DNA from: Acanthaster planci
Lineage: Eukaryota; Echinodermata; Asteroidea; Valvatida; Acanthasteridae
Length of the DNA: 40,732 nucleotides
NCBI RefSeq assembly: GCF_001949145.1
Contig: NW_019091534.1
Location: 9,417-50,148 of the forward strand
Direction of reading: 5' to 3'
This document shows, in pieces, positions 10,830 through 22,987 of the stretch (positions are counted from its first letter, which is position 1; each line of letters opens with the position of its first letter). The notes under the pieces are model-generated. The model did not search any database. It saw only the letters and a list, made by a program, of their open reading frames with translations, and was not told where the DNA came from. Position numbers and translations under genes: made by a program.

Positions 10830-13108
10830 CAAAACAATCTGCAACACCTTAGCAGATGGCTTTTGGTACTCGCCAAGTAGTTTCAGTCTTAGACCCAAAA
10901 AAGTGTCTGTTTCAATCTGGTCGGGAGCTGGCTCCAAAGTGGCGCGGGGACGCGGCTTTTTAAACCTCACTTTTGACTAAATATATGGGGACTCATTTAC
11001 TGTACATATTACTCAGCTGTGCCTCATCAAAAACACGTTAAAATTACGCAGTATAGCAGGATTCCAGTCGATTAAGCACGTTTGGCAACTTTCGAACATC
11101 GTTTTAATACCAAATAAAACTTTTTTTATTTGGCCGGTGAACAGGTCTACGGCAACGCACGCGCAGACCAGAAACCGGAGACATTTTTTGGCCTTAGGCC
11201 AGGTAACCATTAATTTATGCTTTACTAACGAAGCCAATTTAACTAGAAGTATTATAAGCAGTTTTAATCCGCCTCGAGCAGAAGCATCCCTCTTCAGTTG
11301 AAAAGAGCTGTGTTGGCCAGGGGAGACATTTTGCTGGTAGCAGTACGACCGTGACGCATTCATTAGTCGTTCGTAAACGAGTGAGGTTAAGTTCTGACCA
11401 AAGGAGTCTCCATTGCTAAGAAAATATCGCCATATCTTGAGCGAGTTCTAGACCAATTATGCAAACTCACCTCACCTGTGTTAGGCCAGTTAACCTTAAG
11501 AAGGTCAAGACGGAATGCCATGCCTGGTATGTTTTCCTCCAGTACTTAAAATCTTGTCATTTTCGTTCAAATGATTTATTTATAGACTTGAAGAGTGTCT
11601 GGCACACGTTTTGACTCAAATATTGTAAGAATTGTGACTCAATGTCAATTTTTGAAGCAAATTTTCCATCAAGTGTATTCGGCAAAATGCCCACTTGTGA
11701 CACAATAGTTATGAAACACTTTGCTTGATCGTAGGCCTACCGACAATTGCATTTCTTAATATAAGCAGTTACAGCATAGGGGGCTTGAAAATGGTAAAGC
11801 TGGGTTCTGGTCTTAAGATGGTCGAAAAACCTGGACATTTTCGGTTGGACACTCCTCAGGTATTTTATCAGATGGGCTGATTTCAGACGTTGGTATGTTT
11901 AACTAAATAAAAGTCATTAGCATCTCAGACAATTTTAAAAGAACTCAATATACTGAAACTGGCTTTGAGTTAATATTCTACGTTCTCAGTTCTTAAGAGG
12001 TGAAATTATCAAAGTCTACCGCCTTTGCGACTTTGAAAATTTGGAACAAAATATATATATTAGTTCTAAACCTTTCATGGAATTTCACATTTAGTGGTAT
12101 ATTTTTATGAGTGATGTAAATGCGAACACAGATTCATTTGGGGAGAGGGGGCCAAGGAGAGATTAAAAGTCAAACATGAGTGTGCACTAGCACCATTATG
12201 AGATATTCGTTGGGTGCCCGGAAGAAGATCGTAAGGGTGAAAAAAAGGTCAACAGGTCAAAACTTGGTCAAGAGGTCAAATTTAGGTTTTTCAAGAAATT
12301 AATAGAGCGCTGAAAAGTCTTTCATCTGGTATATGTATCGCTTCAAGGGCTAGACGTAATTATGATTTAATTAACAGAATGAAAAGACGGAAGATGTTTT
12401 TATTATTTTGCTAGGAATAAGGACGTTGGCAAATATACTAACATAACAAAATTCCGCTTGCGTCCTACTGATTTTATGATGCCACTATGTATTACCTGCA
12501 GAATGTCTTTAGGATTTAATTTGGTGCTTAGGCGCACGTTTGAGGCACAAGGAGTTCCCAGCAAAACATTGTTGGCATAAAACGTAAATTGCTATAATCA
12601 TTCTTTCAGAAAACAAGTAAATTCTTAAAGAAAAGAGGTGTGCATCAAGCCGGCAGCATACAAAGACGCAGGCATTTTGTAAGAGACTAGAAGAGAGGCG
12701 ATGTAAAAATTGAAGGACAAGCAGAAAATGCTTCTTTATAATACAATGGTCAGCGTTGGGCATGAAAATTTAAAAGTTTGGCTTTGCCCGTAATACGTCG
12801 TTGTAAGAGCAAAAGCCAGTTTAAAACTCTTTCAAAACTTTCTGTTGAAGATCCGTTAGGACTTGCTGGTTCTTCGTGTTGTAGGATGGCTATATGCACA
12901 CATAAAATTCGCATACCGTAGGGAAAATATAGTTCTTTCATAAATTACACCAGTGAAATAAAATAATTACAACATTTCACTGAGGCACGTGTTGCATACC
13001 ACGTTGTTGACATAGAGATGGATTGCATATACCAAGCCGGCTCGGCTTAGGAATCATCAGCAAAACTAAGGAGGTGTCAAAATAGTAACTCAGAAAATGC
13101 ACCTGATT

Positions 13109-13401
13109 CAACGGCGTATCCAGCTTTTGGTGTCGGGTGGGGGGCAAATTCAAAAGTGAATGTGACTTTGGGCTCATTCAACGTAATGTTGGGGGAAAAT
13201 TATCAAAATCCTTACTCGCAGTCCCGACATCCTCGCTTTCTTTTCATGGTGTTGTTTTCTTGGGGTTCTGATGCTAATATTATTTTGAAACATATAGAAA
13301 TGTACCGATTATTTTCTTTCCTGCGAAGTATTCCTTGTTAGAAGATCCGTGGGGGCAAGTTTCCCACCCTGCCTCCCGCCCCCGCCGTGGATACGCCACT
13401 G
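13109..13401. mobile_element. hAT-like non-autonomous element
   Basis: The ends are 'caacggcgtatccag' on the left and, in reverse complement, 'cagtggcgtatccac' on the right, an imperfect terminal inverted repeat. The flanking octamers 'acctgatt' and 'atctgatg' agree at 6 of 8 positions, as expected of an old 8-bp target duplication of the hAT class. The left 170 bases recur at 23371-23540. There is no coding capacity. Confidence 0.55.
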
Positions 13402-13554
13402 ATCTGATGCCACCACGCACACCTGTAATAAAAATACTCATTGAGTCATATACTACATTATCTATCATCTGTTAATGTTAATAAAATGATACATGGTGTA
13501 TAAGTAGACAAATAAAGTTATCAAGTTTTCCCATTCAGTTGTTTTGATTCGTCT

Positions 13555-13596
13555 TTGTTTTGTTTTGTTTTGTTTTGTTTTGTTTTGTTTTGTTTT
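13555..13596. repeat. (TTTTG)n microsatellite
   Basis: About eight perfect tandem copies of the pentamer ttttg. Confidence 0.95.
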
Positions 13597-14048
13597 TATT
13601 CAAATACACATTTAATTCTGTACCTTCCTTTTCAAATATTTAACAATGGTATTTGTTTTAAAAAGGGGGAGAATTGGCTTTGTTAGCAACCGAAAATGAC
13701 AGACCCGAGCTATTCATGTGTTTACTAAAATACAATATTGTTACTGAAGAGATACACTTCTGGCTGGCCATTTTGATGTTGAAGGGTCGCCTACTGATAG
13801 GAGTAGAAATACTGAAACCAGATGGGAACGAGCCACGCGTAATAAAGGACAGACTATACTCGTGTGAACCGTGATATACAGCACGTGTGTTGCGACAACA
13901 AACATGGAAGTGCACTGTTGAATTGATATTTGGATGCAGTCCTGTCAGTTGATTCCACTTCAAAAGAACTTAGATTTATGTCTCGTCTATGGGGCACTTC
14001 ACCTTTAGTATCTATACAAACATTAATGCCGAACCAAACAGAAAGATA

Positions 14049-14284
14049 TGTGACCCGGTACATCAAAATCGGGAATAAGTCGCAAATGTATATGGTCAGA
14101 AGGAGAATTTCACAAGCTTTCAAGTGGTACACATTACAAGTGTGTTGATAGTAACTTTTCATACATACACTTCCAAAATATACAGAAACCTTCACATCCA
14201 TCGTTTCAACATTTACCCACATCCCACTTCATCACGTAAAAAGGCCTCAGCAACTTATTCCTGATTATGATGTACCGGGTCACA
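14049..14284. mobile_element. 236-bp MITE with TA target duplication
   Basis: The left terminus 'tgtgacccggtacatcaaaa' and the reverse complement of the right terminus, 'tgtgacccggtacatcataa', form an inverted repeat of about 33 bp with three mismatches. The dinucleotide TA flanks both ends (14047-14048 and 14285-14286), as for Tc1/mariner-type insertion. The interior has no transposase. It lies 355 bases upstream of the gene B start codon. Confidence 0.82.
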
Positions 14285-14638
14285 TATGCATATTTTATTG
14301 TTCGACATCCAACGAAAAAGTGTAATTCAGACAGCAGTGCTTTCTTTCTAAAAAAAAAAAAAACCTGTTGAACCTTGGTTCTGATAGTTCGAGCCCCATT
14401 CAAACACAATACAGCTTGTAAACACTTGACAACCTCCAGAGAGGTCAGATGACGTGCAATGAATCCATTCTTGTTTTGAATTTGGTGTACAGTGCTCGTG
14501 TCATGTGCGTATTACATAGGGTTATGGGGTTTGGAGAGCTAGACTAGTTGTAAATGTGAAACTGCTTTGGTGGTGAAACGACGGCTTTTGCTTGACAAGA
14601 AGACCAAACTTGGAGAGAAATAACTGGACGAATTCGAA

Positions 14639-14684
14639 ATGGACGACTCATCCCCACCCGTAGCTTTTATTTTGCTTCTTTGTA
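14639..14684 (+). CDS. Gene B exon 1: start codon and signal peptide
   Basis: The ATG opens M-D-D-S-S-P-P-V-A-F-I-L-L-L-C, a short polar start followed by a hydrophobic core. The exon ends TGTA|gtgagt in phase 1, which joins in frame to exon 2. Gene C has an exon of the same kind (52 bases, phase 1 out), which supports this start. Confidence 0.78.
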
Positions 14685-17600
14685 GTGAGTGCTATCTCCT
14701 TTTCAGTTAGCTCAAGATTCAGAAAAATTAAAAAAATTGGTCGAAATGACATGATCAACCATGTAAACGTGTTAGGCAGACCACAAGAAAACATAACCGA
14801 GCTACTTACGTCTGGTCAGATTGACTATTATGTTGTGCACGGTTTGTTGTTGGTTTCAGAAGGAAGAAAAGTATTTTGGGTTATATGTTGGAGAAAAAGT
14901 GAAGAGCAAAAATGTTAATGATGGATTTTCTTTTAAACGAAGTAAATAGCCAAGGATAATGAATAAGCTCAGTGGTCCCGTCTACATGAGAAGTCAAGGT
15001 CCGCAATTAATAGCGACATCGCGTTTTCAAACTTCTAAGGCTTCTTTTCAAAAGTAGCCGCTTTAGTAAGTTAATAAGACCTGCCGTGTTCGTTATTGCA
15101 GCTTTAGGGGATATTGGAAGCGCAGCTTCAGCAGACACGCCCCCTCGTCCTGGTAGCTGGGAAGTGAGTGACAATCAGGGACGCGTGTGTATGCTGTTGT
15201 CGTTCTCTGCGCAGATTTCAGTACACGAGAAAACTGCAGGACACGAGGTAACAACGATAATATGCGTGACAGAACTAAATCATCATGTCTACGTACTGAT
15301 CGCTGAGAGTACGAGTTGTACGACTTTGAGATTTATAAAAAAAAGCTGCCCATGTTGGGGGACATTGTCAATTCCTACAATAAGGATGCATTGTTGAACG
15401 TGAACTGCTGAAACGTTATTTGTAGAACTCTAGCATATTGCCAACCATATCAAGGGTGGCCATAAGTTTGCATAAAGTTCATTCCTGGTGAGCAAACTGG
15501 TTTTGCCCTTAAATCAGTGATGCATCAGCAGAGGAGGGGATTGGAGGTCATTTCCCCTGACCATCATTGCAATCAAGAAAACTCTTTAGAAACTGTCATG
15601 GCATCATCTTGGGGGAGTTTTGTACGGATGACAAATTTAGATAATCTTTTTTTCTTCAAATCCCCACCCAAGCATGGTCAAGCAAACAAGCATGCTTATC
15701 ATTCATTTGTGTCGTTTGTTTGTTTGTGGTACCACAAGATTTTGAAACGCTTTATGAATTACACTGCTTTTGTACTTACGTCCTGCCGTTGTTTGGCAAC
15801 CCTTAGTACAAAAAACAAAACAAAAGTGGAGCAGCTAGTATTTGTCGGGGGAGGGGGCTGGGACCGGAACTACCCCCTCCCCCTCCAAAAAAGGGCTTGA
15901 TGCTCAAGACACTCCTTCGTTGCACCACAGGGGACTGAGATCTACGGCTACATCAAAGAAAGTGCACTGTAAACCAAAAGAAAAAAAACAAAACAAACCA
16001 AAAAAAAAAAACGGCGCCTTTAGAGTTTCAAACACATTTCTGAACACTGTTTCAGTGCCCTCTTTTTAAACGCATGTCACCCAGGCCACGTTTAGACATT
16101 TACACTGAAACGTGTTTAGGAATGTGTTCAAATGCTAAGCAGATCTCGTAAAGCTAAACTTGTACCAGGGAAAACGTTGATCATCTAAACACACTCCTAA
16201 ACCCCTCGCAATAAACATGCCATGGACTAAAAGTGTTTAAGAAAGTGAGTACAAAATGCGTTTGAATTCTAAATGTGGTCTTTTAAGATTTGGAAAGAAG
16301 GTTTAGAAAGAAGGAAATAACTTGGGGGGGCATTGATGTCTGTGGCGTAGCAACAGAAAGGTGTGCATGGTACAGCAACTTCAAATTTACAAAATGCTAT
16401 CAATTAACCAAACATAGGCATTTTCAATTTCAATTGCAAGTGCTGTTTGGCTTAGATGTTTGACACTTGACAAAAATCCTCCTTGGAAGAATTTTTCTCC
16501 GTAGGCAATTTTAGACCGAATATGGAGGTCTATTGTTGTATGAGTTCAGCTACGTCATGACGATCGACACAGTCTGAAATTTCTAGAAAAAAATTAATAA
16601 TCAAGTTGGGGGAAACGTTGCCATACTTTTGAAGTAACTCCAAGGAAAACACGGACAAGTGAAAAGACTTGGTGAAGTTTTCAACCACCTCAATCGGAAT
16701 TCGGTTGGTAAGGACGATAAACGAGTGTTTTTTAGGTCACTGTTCAATTATTGACTATTACTCGACTTGAAACTGGATCGGGAATAGCAATGTGATGGAA
16801 TTGTGATGGACTGGCAGGGACTTATAGAACTTGGGATGCACTCCATCACTACAAGGTAAAGCAGCGTTTAGAGTTGATACATTTTTTGTGCATGTATTTT
16901 AACACGTTTAATTCATGACATATGTAATGAAAATTTAATGTGTTTAGGAATGTGTATCAGTGCTAAACTCCTTTCCAAGGTACACGTTTAATTTTGTGAA
17001 ATCCGCCTACCATTCAAAAACACATTCCTTGACGCACCGAAATGTCTAAACATGTCGTGGGTGAAATGTGTTTAAAAGGTGGTACAGAAAAGTTTTTAGA
17101 AATGAGTTTAAGCTCTGAGCGGATTTTTTACAGCAATAACAGCAGCGTGTAATCAAGGCAGCATACGACACAAAACTTATATTTCTCCCACAAATGGCGT
17201 CATTAACGCACCCTCCCTTACACAAAATCGTATTTTTCTTTCCAGAATAGAGTACTCAACATCCTGCCTTCCTATAACTCTAAGACGTCGTGCCTGACGC
17301 CGTATCGAGAAGTGATTTTCGCTCCGTCCAGTGGCACTTCATATCCCAAACTGCAGCTGACATTCTATCTCGACCCCATCAAGCAGGTCTACACCATGGC
17401 CAAGGTTGTTGCTCAGTGGTACGACGCCAGCCTGGACGGTACATTTTAGATCACAGTTGATCAATTTGTATTGAGCTATTTTTCCATATCCAGAGATTAA
17501 ACAGTAGGGCGGTAATTGACAGCCGGATAAACGGCTTTCTTTTCAAGGGGACATTTGCTCACCGATCTAATCCAAGATAAAGGTGCAGTTCCTGCACCAA

Positions 17601-19103
17601 GTTATCTGTGGTTTTAATTTGGTTTGATTTACTTCAGGCGAAACTTAATGCGTGGAATCGGGTCTTTTTCCGATCAGATAGGTTCGAGTTGATCGAGTTT
17701 CTCTGTGTGCACAATGCCTTTTCACAGTATGGTATTTCGTCCAAATATATTTGAAAATTTGTGAATATTAACCTGGAAAGTTTTGCTCAGTTGTCGAAAG
17801 AGTCTTACTTGCAAGTCACCATTCACTAAAATGGCGGCATTCGGGGAAGTGGCATACGTGCGTAGGTAACATGGTTGGCACGTGCACCAGTTTCTCCCCC
17901 CATCCATATGAAGTTTTGAAATGTAAACAACATTCACCGGCAAGACAGTTAATGTGCATTTCATGCGCCATGCAATAGGTTGAGCAACCCAAATGGCCCC
18001 TCCGAAATTTAACCCTCGTAACGTGAGCTACAGGTGGTCTCGCAAAATATTGAATTTGATGGCACACAAGTCATTTTAATGGCCTAATAGCATGGCAGTT
18101 TTAGATGAATTTAGTATCTACAAACAGGCATTTTTGACATTTTCTTTAATTCGCAGTCGCCCATAGCATATTCACACCGTGGTCAGTGCCCAACTGTCAC
18201 GAGTTTTGACAGCCCACCGTTATGGACTCTCCCTGCCGTTCACTTCCACTTTGCGTGTTAAGCAGTCAGCCATTTTTTGTCCTTCTCAGAGCCCTTTACG
18301 GAACAGAGAATCAGCGACAACTTTCTCAGTGCATCCGTTGCCGTGGAGAACTCCTACTATTGCGAGGATGAGATGACGGTGGATCTAGACGGCGGCGATG
18401 CGTCCGTCCACATGTGGAATATGCACCTGCAGCCCTTCTCCGATGAGTCCGGAGGGGTGTATGGGCCAAGTGAGTAACGCACTGGATAGTTACGTACCAG
18501 ATGCCGGAACAGTATAGTGCTATGACACAAGGTTGTTTATGGGATGCAGACCACCAATAAAAAAGATACCATATACAACAATGATATATATCTCATCGTC
18601 AAAATATCAGGAGAAATACAAGTTTCCTAGGTATAACCCCATTAGATTTAAGATTTTTTTCCTTATCTTTTTCTTTTACACATTTACTTGGTAAACTAGT
18701 TTCTTTGAAAATTCCATTCCAAGGTGATGACCTCTGCAATGGTGGTGAGGCCCACCGCCATTTTGAGAACTGGTGCCTAAACTCTGCAGTCCGTGGCAGT
18801 TTAAAGTTTCTCTGATTCTGTGGTTTGCCCCGCTAGAATTTATTCGCAAGAGAACATACCTGTGAAACACTCTTCTAATTTTGCTTGATGACCTCCACCT
18901 CTTCCCCCACAGAGCAAAACTGCGATTCCGGAGCGTGGATCATTGCCGCTTGCACGCTGATCGGGGTAGGGGTATTCATGGTGTTTGCTGGAATGGGCGT
19001 CTACGTGCTCAAACGCAGGAGGAGGAACGACTACGCCCACTTGCAAGGCGGCGGCTACCCACAGCATGACAGCATTGCCCAACCCTCGACAAGCATTAGT
19101 TGA
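14639..19103 (+). CDS. LAMP-like gene B, complete, 251 aa
   Basis: Five exons (14639-14684, 15102-15247, 17246-17438, 18290-18469, 18913-19103) join with no stop and sum to 756 bases. Predicted: signal peptide at residues 1 to about 20; luminal domain with Cys 45/80 and 153/192 (loops of 35 and 39 residues, close to the roughly 36-38 usual in LAMP domains); transmembrane helix about 197-221; basic tail KRRRR; then Y229-A-H-L, a YxxPhi endocytic/lysosomal sorting motif eight residues from the membrane. That is the spacing known for LAMP1 tails. Unlike LAMP1/2 it has only one luminal domain and no Pro/Ser hinge between domains, so it is closer in layout to single-domain members such as CD68 or LAMP5. 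The likely site is the endosomal/lysosomal membrane; this is inferred from family and motif. Confidence 0.88.
15102..15247 (+). CDS. Gene B exon 2: first half of LAMP luminal loop 1
   Basis: The acceptor is 'cgttattgcag' and the donor GAG|gtaaca; 146 bases, phase 1 in and 0 out. It encodes a short Ala/Pro-rich linker, the G-S-W-E-V core, the first loop Cys (R-V-C) and S-F-S-A-Q. The pattern G-x-W-x-V followed by G-x-x-C matches exon 2 of A and C and the LAMP domain start. Confidence 0.87.
16079..16280. repeat. Palindromic GTGTTTAGGAATGTGTT element, copy 1
   Basis: A block built on inverted versions of 'gtgtttaggaatgtgtt' and 'aaacacactcctaaac', i.e. able to fold back on itself. A diverged relative lies at 16905-17110 in the same intron of gene B. 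Confidence 0.6.
16905..17110. repeat. Palindromic GTGTTTAGGAATGTGTT element, copy 2
   Basis: It has the same order of blocks as the copy at 16079-16280: 'gtgtttaggaatgtgt', a central spacer, then 'aaacacattccttgac', 'gtctaaacatg' and 'gtgtttaaaaggtgg'. The right arm in reverse complement also aligns with the left arm of copy 1. This indicates a foldback-type element. Confidence 0.6.
17246..17438 (+). CDS. Gene B exon 3: LAMP luminal mid-domain
   Basis: 193 bases, acceptor 'tttctttccag', donor GACG|gtacat, phase 0 in and 1 out. It encodes N-R-V-L-N-I-L-P, the second loop Cys (T-S-C), P-Y-R, L-Q-L-T-F-Y-L and Y-T-M-A-K-V. The N-R-V..I-x-P start and Y-x-M-x-K are shared with gene C, and the NILP and PYR blocks with gene A. 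Confidence 0.9.
18290..18469 (+). CDS. Gene B exon 4: LAMP luminal loop 2
   Basis: 180 bases, acceptor 'gtccttctcag', donor CCAA|gtgagt, phase 1 in and out. It encodes F-T-E-Q-R-I, Y-Y-C (third loop Cys, exon residue 25), V-D-L-D and M-W-N-M-H-L-Q-P-F followed by a Gly-rich stretch. The order Y-x-C, L, then an aromatic strand ending near Q-P/A-F before the membrane is the membrane-proximal signature of LAMP domains. Confidence 0.9.
18913..19103 (+). CDS. Gene B exon 5: transmembrane segment and YxxPhi tail
   Basis: The acceptor is 'cttcccccacag', phase 1. It opens K-Q-N-C with the fourth loop Cys. A 25-residue hydrophobic helix follows, then K-R-R-R-R-N-D and Y-A-H-L, then a Gly/Ser/Gln-rich end and TGA at 19101-19103. 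The lysosomal sorting role of Y-A-H-L is inferred from the motif and its distance to the membrane. Confidence 0.9.
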
Positions 19104-19136
19104 ATATTCCATGTCCGATTATCCTAGTTAATTGTA

Positions 19137-19142
19137 AATAAA
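19137..19142 (+). promoter_or_regulatory. Candidate polyadenylation signal of gene B
   Basis: AATAAA begins 34 bases after the stop codon of gene B. This is a good position for a short 3' UTR. Confidence 0.5.
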
Positions 19143-20344
19143 TGGTGAATTGCTTTGAAGAAATACATTTTGCAAAGAAAAAAATCCATCAAACAATTTA
19201 CAATTTTACGATTAGTGCCTGCGAGGGAAATTGTAAGTGATTGGGCATATAGTCTAAATTTTCCTGTGCAATTTTCAGTTGGACGTTCCTCGAAAAGGAC
19301 TTAAAAATGAGGATAGAATTCGGTTCCTAGACTCCTCTGATTTTTTTTTTATAATAATGACTGTTAACATTTACGTGAACGTACGTAGTTTAGGCGTCTT
19401 TCTTATCATAATCGTCGGGTAATTCTTACCGGAATTGTACGTACGTGAGATTAAATTCTGTTTTCTCCTTCCTCTTATTATTAGTTTGGCACAATTAAGA
19501 TCAAGAGTCGCCAAAGGTCAGAAATGAAGAGGCAGGGGAAGCCTATATCCCTGTCCCTGGGTTTACTCCCTTGTTTCCACACAACTTACAGTTGAAGCCT
19601 ACATGGACTATCTTTTTTCAATTTTATGCATTTTTCAAAATTATTATTCCCCCCCCCCACATCTGCACACCCTGTCTTGGGTATTGTAAATGACACTTCC
19701 AAGGGTAAAAGTACATCGAATTTTTCTGGCGTGTACCGGACACGTGTGTTATACGCATCTGTTTTTTCAGGATTTTGGCAAACCAGCTATATGTGTAGCT
19801 ATTATTAGGGCATATAGTCTGTTTTGTAAATTGGATCACCACGAGGGAACAGATATGTCAATAAAATTTATATCCAAAATTTCAAATTAAAGAGAAATAT
19901 TAGTTCTGTTAACAAATATTGGGGCATTAGAGGACCATTACTGAGCAAGCTTCAAAAGTTCCATCCGAAGAGATGATTTACGGGTCCGCCATATTGGAGC
20001 TAAAAGCGAGGTTAACTTCATTTTTGAATGTTGAGAGTCGAACTGAAAGCAATACAGTGAAATTTAATGACGAATTAGTAGGAGTCTTTCCGATCAATAA
20101 TATTTCAAATTCATGCTCAAACACGCAAAATGTACCTTGGTGTTTTAAGCCAAAATAAGGAATTCATTGAAAGCGAGGCTTTGGACAGAACTTACATTGT
20201 ATAACAGTGTAGTCCGTCCCAATCGACAATTTTACAATTTATGAAACAGAGTTCGGGCAGAAAGATCAAAAATGGCTTTCACGTGAATAAGCTGTATTGT
20301 TTAGACCCTTTCATAATTATTCAGAATGATTGCATGTTTTTCCC

Positions 20345-20531
<187 letters not shown>

Positions 20532-21069
20532 TCCAACTTAATAAATACCCAACTTATGATGAATGCTGCTGTTTAGGACTCTGTTATGGTATTGTATGAT
20601 AATACCTGCATTTTGTGCCATTTTGTTTAAGACTCACTTGTAAGACTCACTTGTACCATATTCTTTAATTTGATTCACTTATTCTTTATAATAATTGGGC
20701 GCCGTGAGGGTTTTTTTACAGAAACGTGCACGTTACAAATTACAAATTATTATTATTGTTACATTTTATCACTGGCAGGATGTTAATATCGTGTTATGAT
20801 TATTACTGGTACAGAATGACGATATCCTAAAAGTAGATATCATCGTGTTGAGATATCCCATATCCAAGAATGCCGTCATCTCAGTCACAGGATTTACTTA
20901 GTGATATCTCAGGATATCAACATTGTAAAGTGAAAAATGTGCATTTCTAAACAGGATGTTTAAAACTTCCAGAAATCCGTACATTTTGCATTTGAAAACA
21001 TCAGCCTTGGCAAGTTGTGTCCAATTTCGGCGCTCGGAGTCTGTCATGCACTTATTTAGATACTGAGAT

Positions 21070-21500
21070 AATAGACCCCTTTGTGTTGACAAATCACAAA
21101 CGGCAACTTGATCTCATACATAGTCTACTTCAGATGTATCACCGATTTCGCAAACTTAGATGTCTTATATCACTATTTTGTCATGCCAAAGTCGAAAAAC
21201 AATTTGATTTGAGTCAACTTCCCGAGCACGAGATGACCTATCAGCATGTGCGTATGTATTAACTCACCAACTCGACTTCCTTGGGTTATCTAGTCGTTCA
21301 GCGATCACGATGTGAGGAGATAACATATTGTGATGAGACGTCATCTTATCTTATCCGCCTCCCCGAGCAGCCTTGGCAAGATACCATATTTCGACAAGTC
21401 ATCACTCGCCTTTGAGAAATCGACTTGACGAGATAATACATCCTGGAAAGTCGTCATTTTCTCCTTAGGAAACTTACCGACAATGGTATACCTTAACAAG
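21070..21500. repeat. Degenerate 'cttgacgagataa' motif region
   Basis: Several loosely spaced variants of 'acttgacgagataata', 'ccttggcaagatacc' and 'tcgacaagtcatc' occur on both strands, with intervals of 40-70 bases. This looks like the remains of a repetitive element with internal repeats. There is no coding capacity. Confidence 0.35.
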
Positions 21501-22935
21501 TTATTATATCGTCTTCTGAAAATCGATTTCTAAAATGTTTGGTTTTTGCATGATTTTTTTCTCCTTTATTCACTCTCGGGCAGCAAGACCAGGTACTTTT
21601 TACTACCGACACCAGTCAAATTAAAGTACTGTTGCTCACATTCGACCCAACCTACCGACTGTCTCTTCCAGTGTCATTTGGTTTCGAATCTAGAAGTTCA
21701 AAGATGTGTTTGTCGAGAAGGGTGAGCCTCCAAAATTAAGGCCAGAATATGACGAAAAGAAAAAAAAATCAGCGAAATAGGTATGACTTTTAACGTGTTG
21801 AACTCTCACAAAATCCCAGCATGCACGAATGTTTGATTTGAGGTCACATTTACCGCTTTGGCGTTTGCTTTTGTGACAAGTATATGAGCCGGTCTTTGAA
21901 AAATATTTGAAATGACCTCAACTTTTCGCAAGCTTACCTCACAAGGAGAATCAGTGACGTATAAACTTTAGCGTAGTTGTGCAATGGTAGTCGATTTGGG
22001 AAGTGTTACGAGTAAACGAAATATCCGTTAGATTATGATGAAAGAAAAGGGCCTAAGTAAAAGAGAAACTCTCGTGTTCTTTGTTTGTTTTTGTTGAATT
22101 CACGAGGAGTACTGAGTAAACACACGATCAATTACGGTCCGGTATACGCCCCCGTTTGCTTATTGAGATGAACCTGCTTCGATATCGCGAATATGATTCT
22201 TTTCTCTCGTATCAATCTCTGCTTTAGCTGCTAGTGCCTGATCTATACAAAGAGTCGATGCATGAAATATTTGTCACGTTTTAGTAAAATTGATTACTGC
22301 TGGGACAAGATCTGATGAGGGGTGAACAAAACAAGTTAAAACACACAATCATGACAAAAACAGCCCAATCAAGAAAAGAACACCCTGAATAAGGAAAGGG
22401 GGTTGCGGAGACACCATGTGGATCATCTCTGTTGTATGTGTGGATCTGAAAAGAACCGGTACTCTACGTTTCAGACAGTGAGTGCTCTGTCTGTTGTCAG
22501 GAGACTGCTGGATTTCCACTCGGTGTCTCCCCAAACCTCCTACCTTGTTGTAGATCCCTTCAAGCAATACCTAGCACCCTGAATAATAGCGTTAGCTCCT
22601 CTCTTTAAGCTACTGACTAAAAGTAAATATTATAAAATTGAGATTATGAGTAATCTTTGAAAGAAATTGAAAGCAAAACTGACTGGTGGGTCTACTTGGA
22701 GTAGTTGCGCTTGAGCTTTTTCAAAGTTCAAATGCCTCATTGGCTTTGATCATTAGTTCAAAGGTGGAGTTTGTACACAATGAATAAACTACAGGACTAA
22801 TGTATGCGCAGCTTCATCCAAATATAGAAACTAAACAGTAAACATTGTAAACCGAATGGTTTGGTTTTAAAGTAGAGTTTTCCCTCAAACTAAGGGTCTA
22901 GTTACAACATCAGTGCTGTGTTTGAAGTCAACATA

Positions 22936-22987
22936 ATGGAACCTTCAGCTGTGTCATCACTTTGGCTCCTTTTGGCGATCTGCTGTG
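22936..22987 (+). CDS. Gene C exon 1: start codon and signal peptide
   Basis: The ATG opens M-E-P-S-A-V-S-S-L-W-L-L-L-A-I-C-C, a clear signal-peptide core. The donor is TGTG|gtgagt in phase 1, matching exon 2. Length and phase correspond to exon 1 of gene B. Confidence 0.8.

Larger units (their letters stand above)
10829..14638. other. Intergenic region between LAMP-like genes A and B
   Basis: No exon is supported. It contains a hAT-like element (13109-13401), a TTTTG pentanucleotide array (about 13555-13596) and a 236-bp TA-flanked inverted-repeat element (14049-14284). The open frames seen on either strand lack splice-linked partners and recognisable domains. Confidence 0.6.

Noticed and set aside
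18676-19112. Minus-strand ORFs over the last exon of gene B
   Set aside because: Shadow frames opposite the transmembrane exon; no domain and no splice support.
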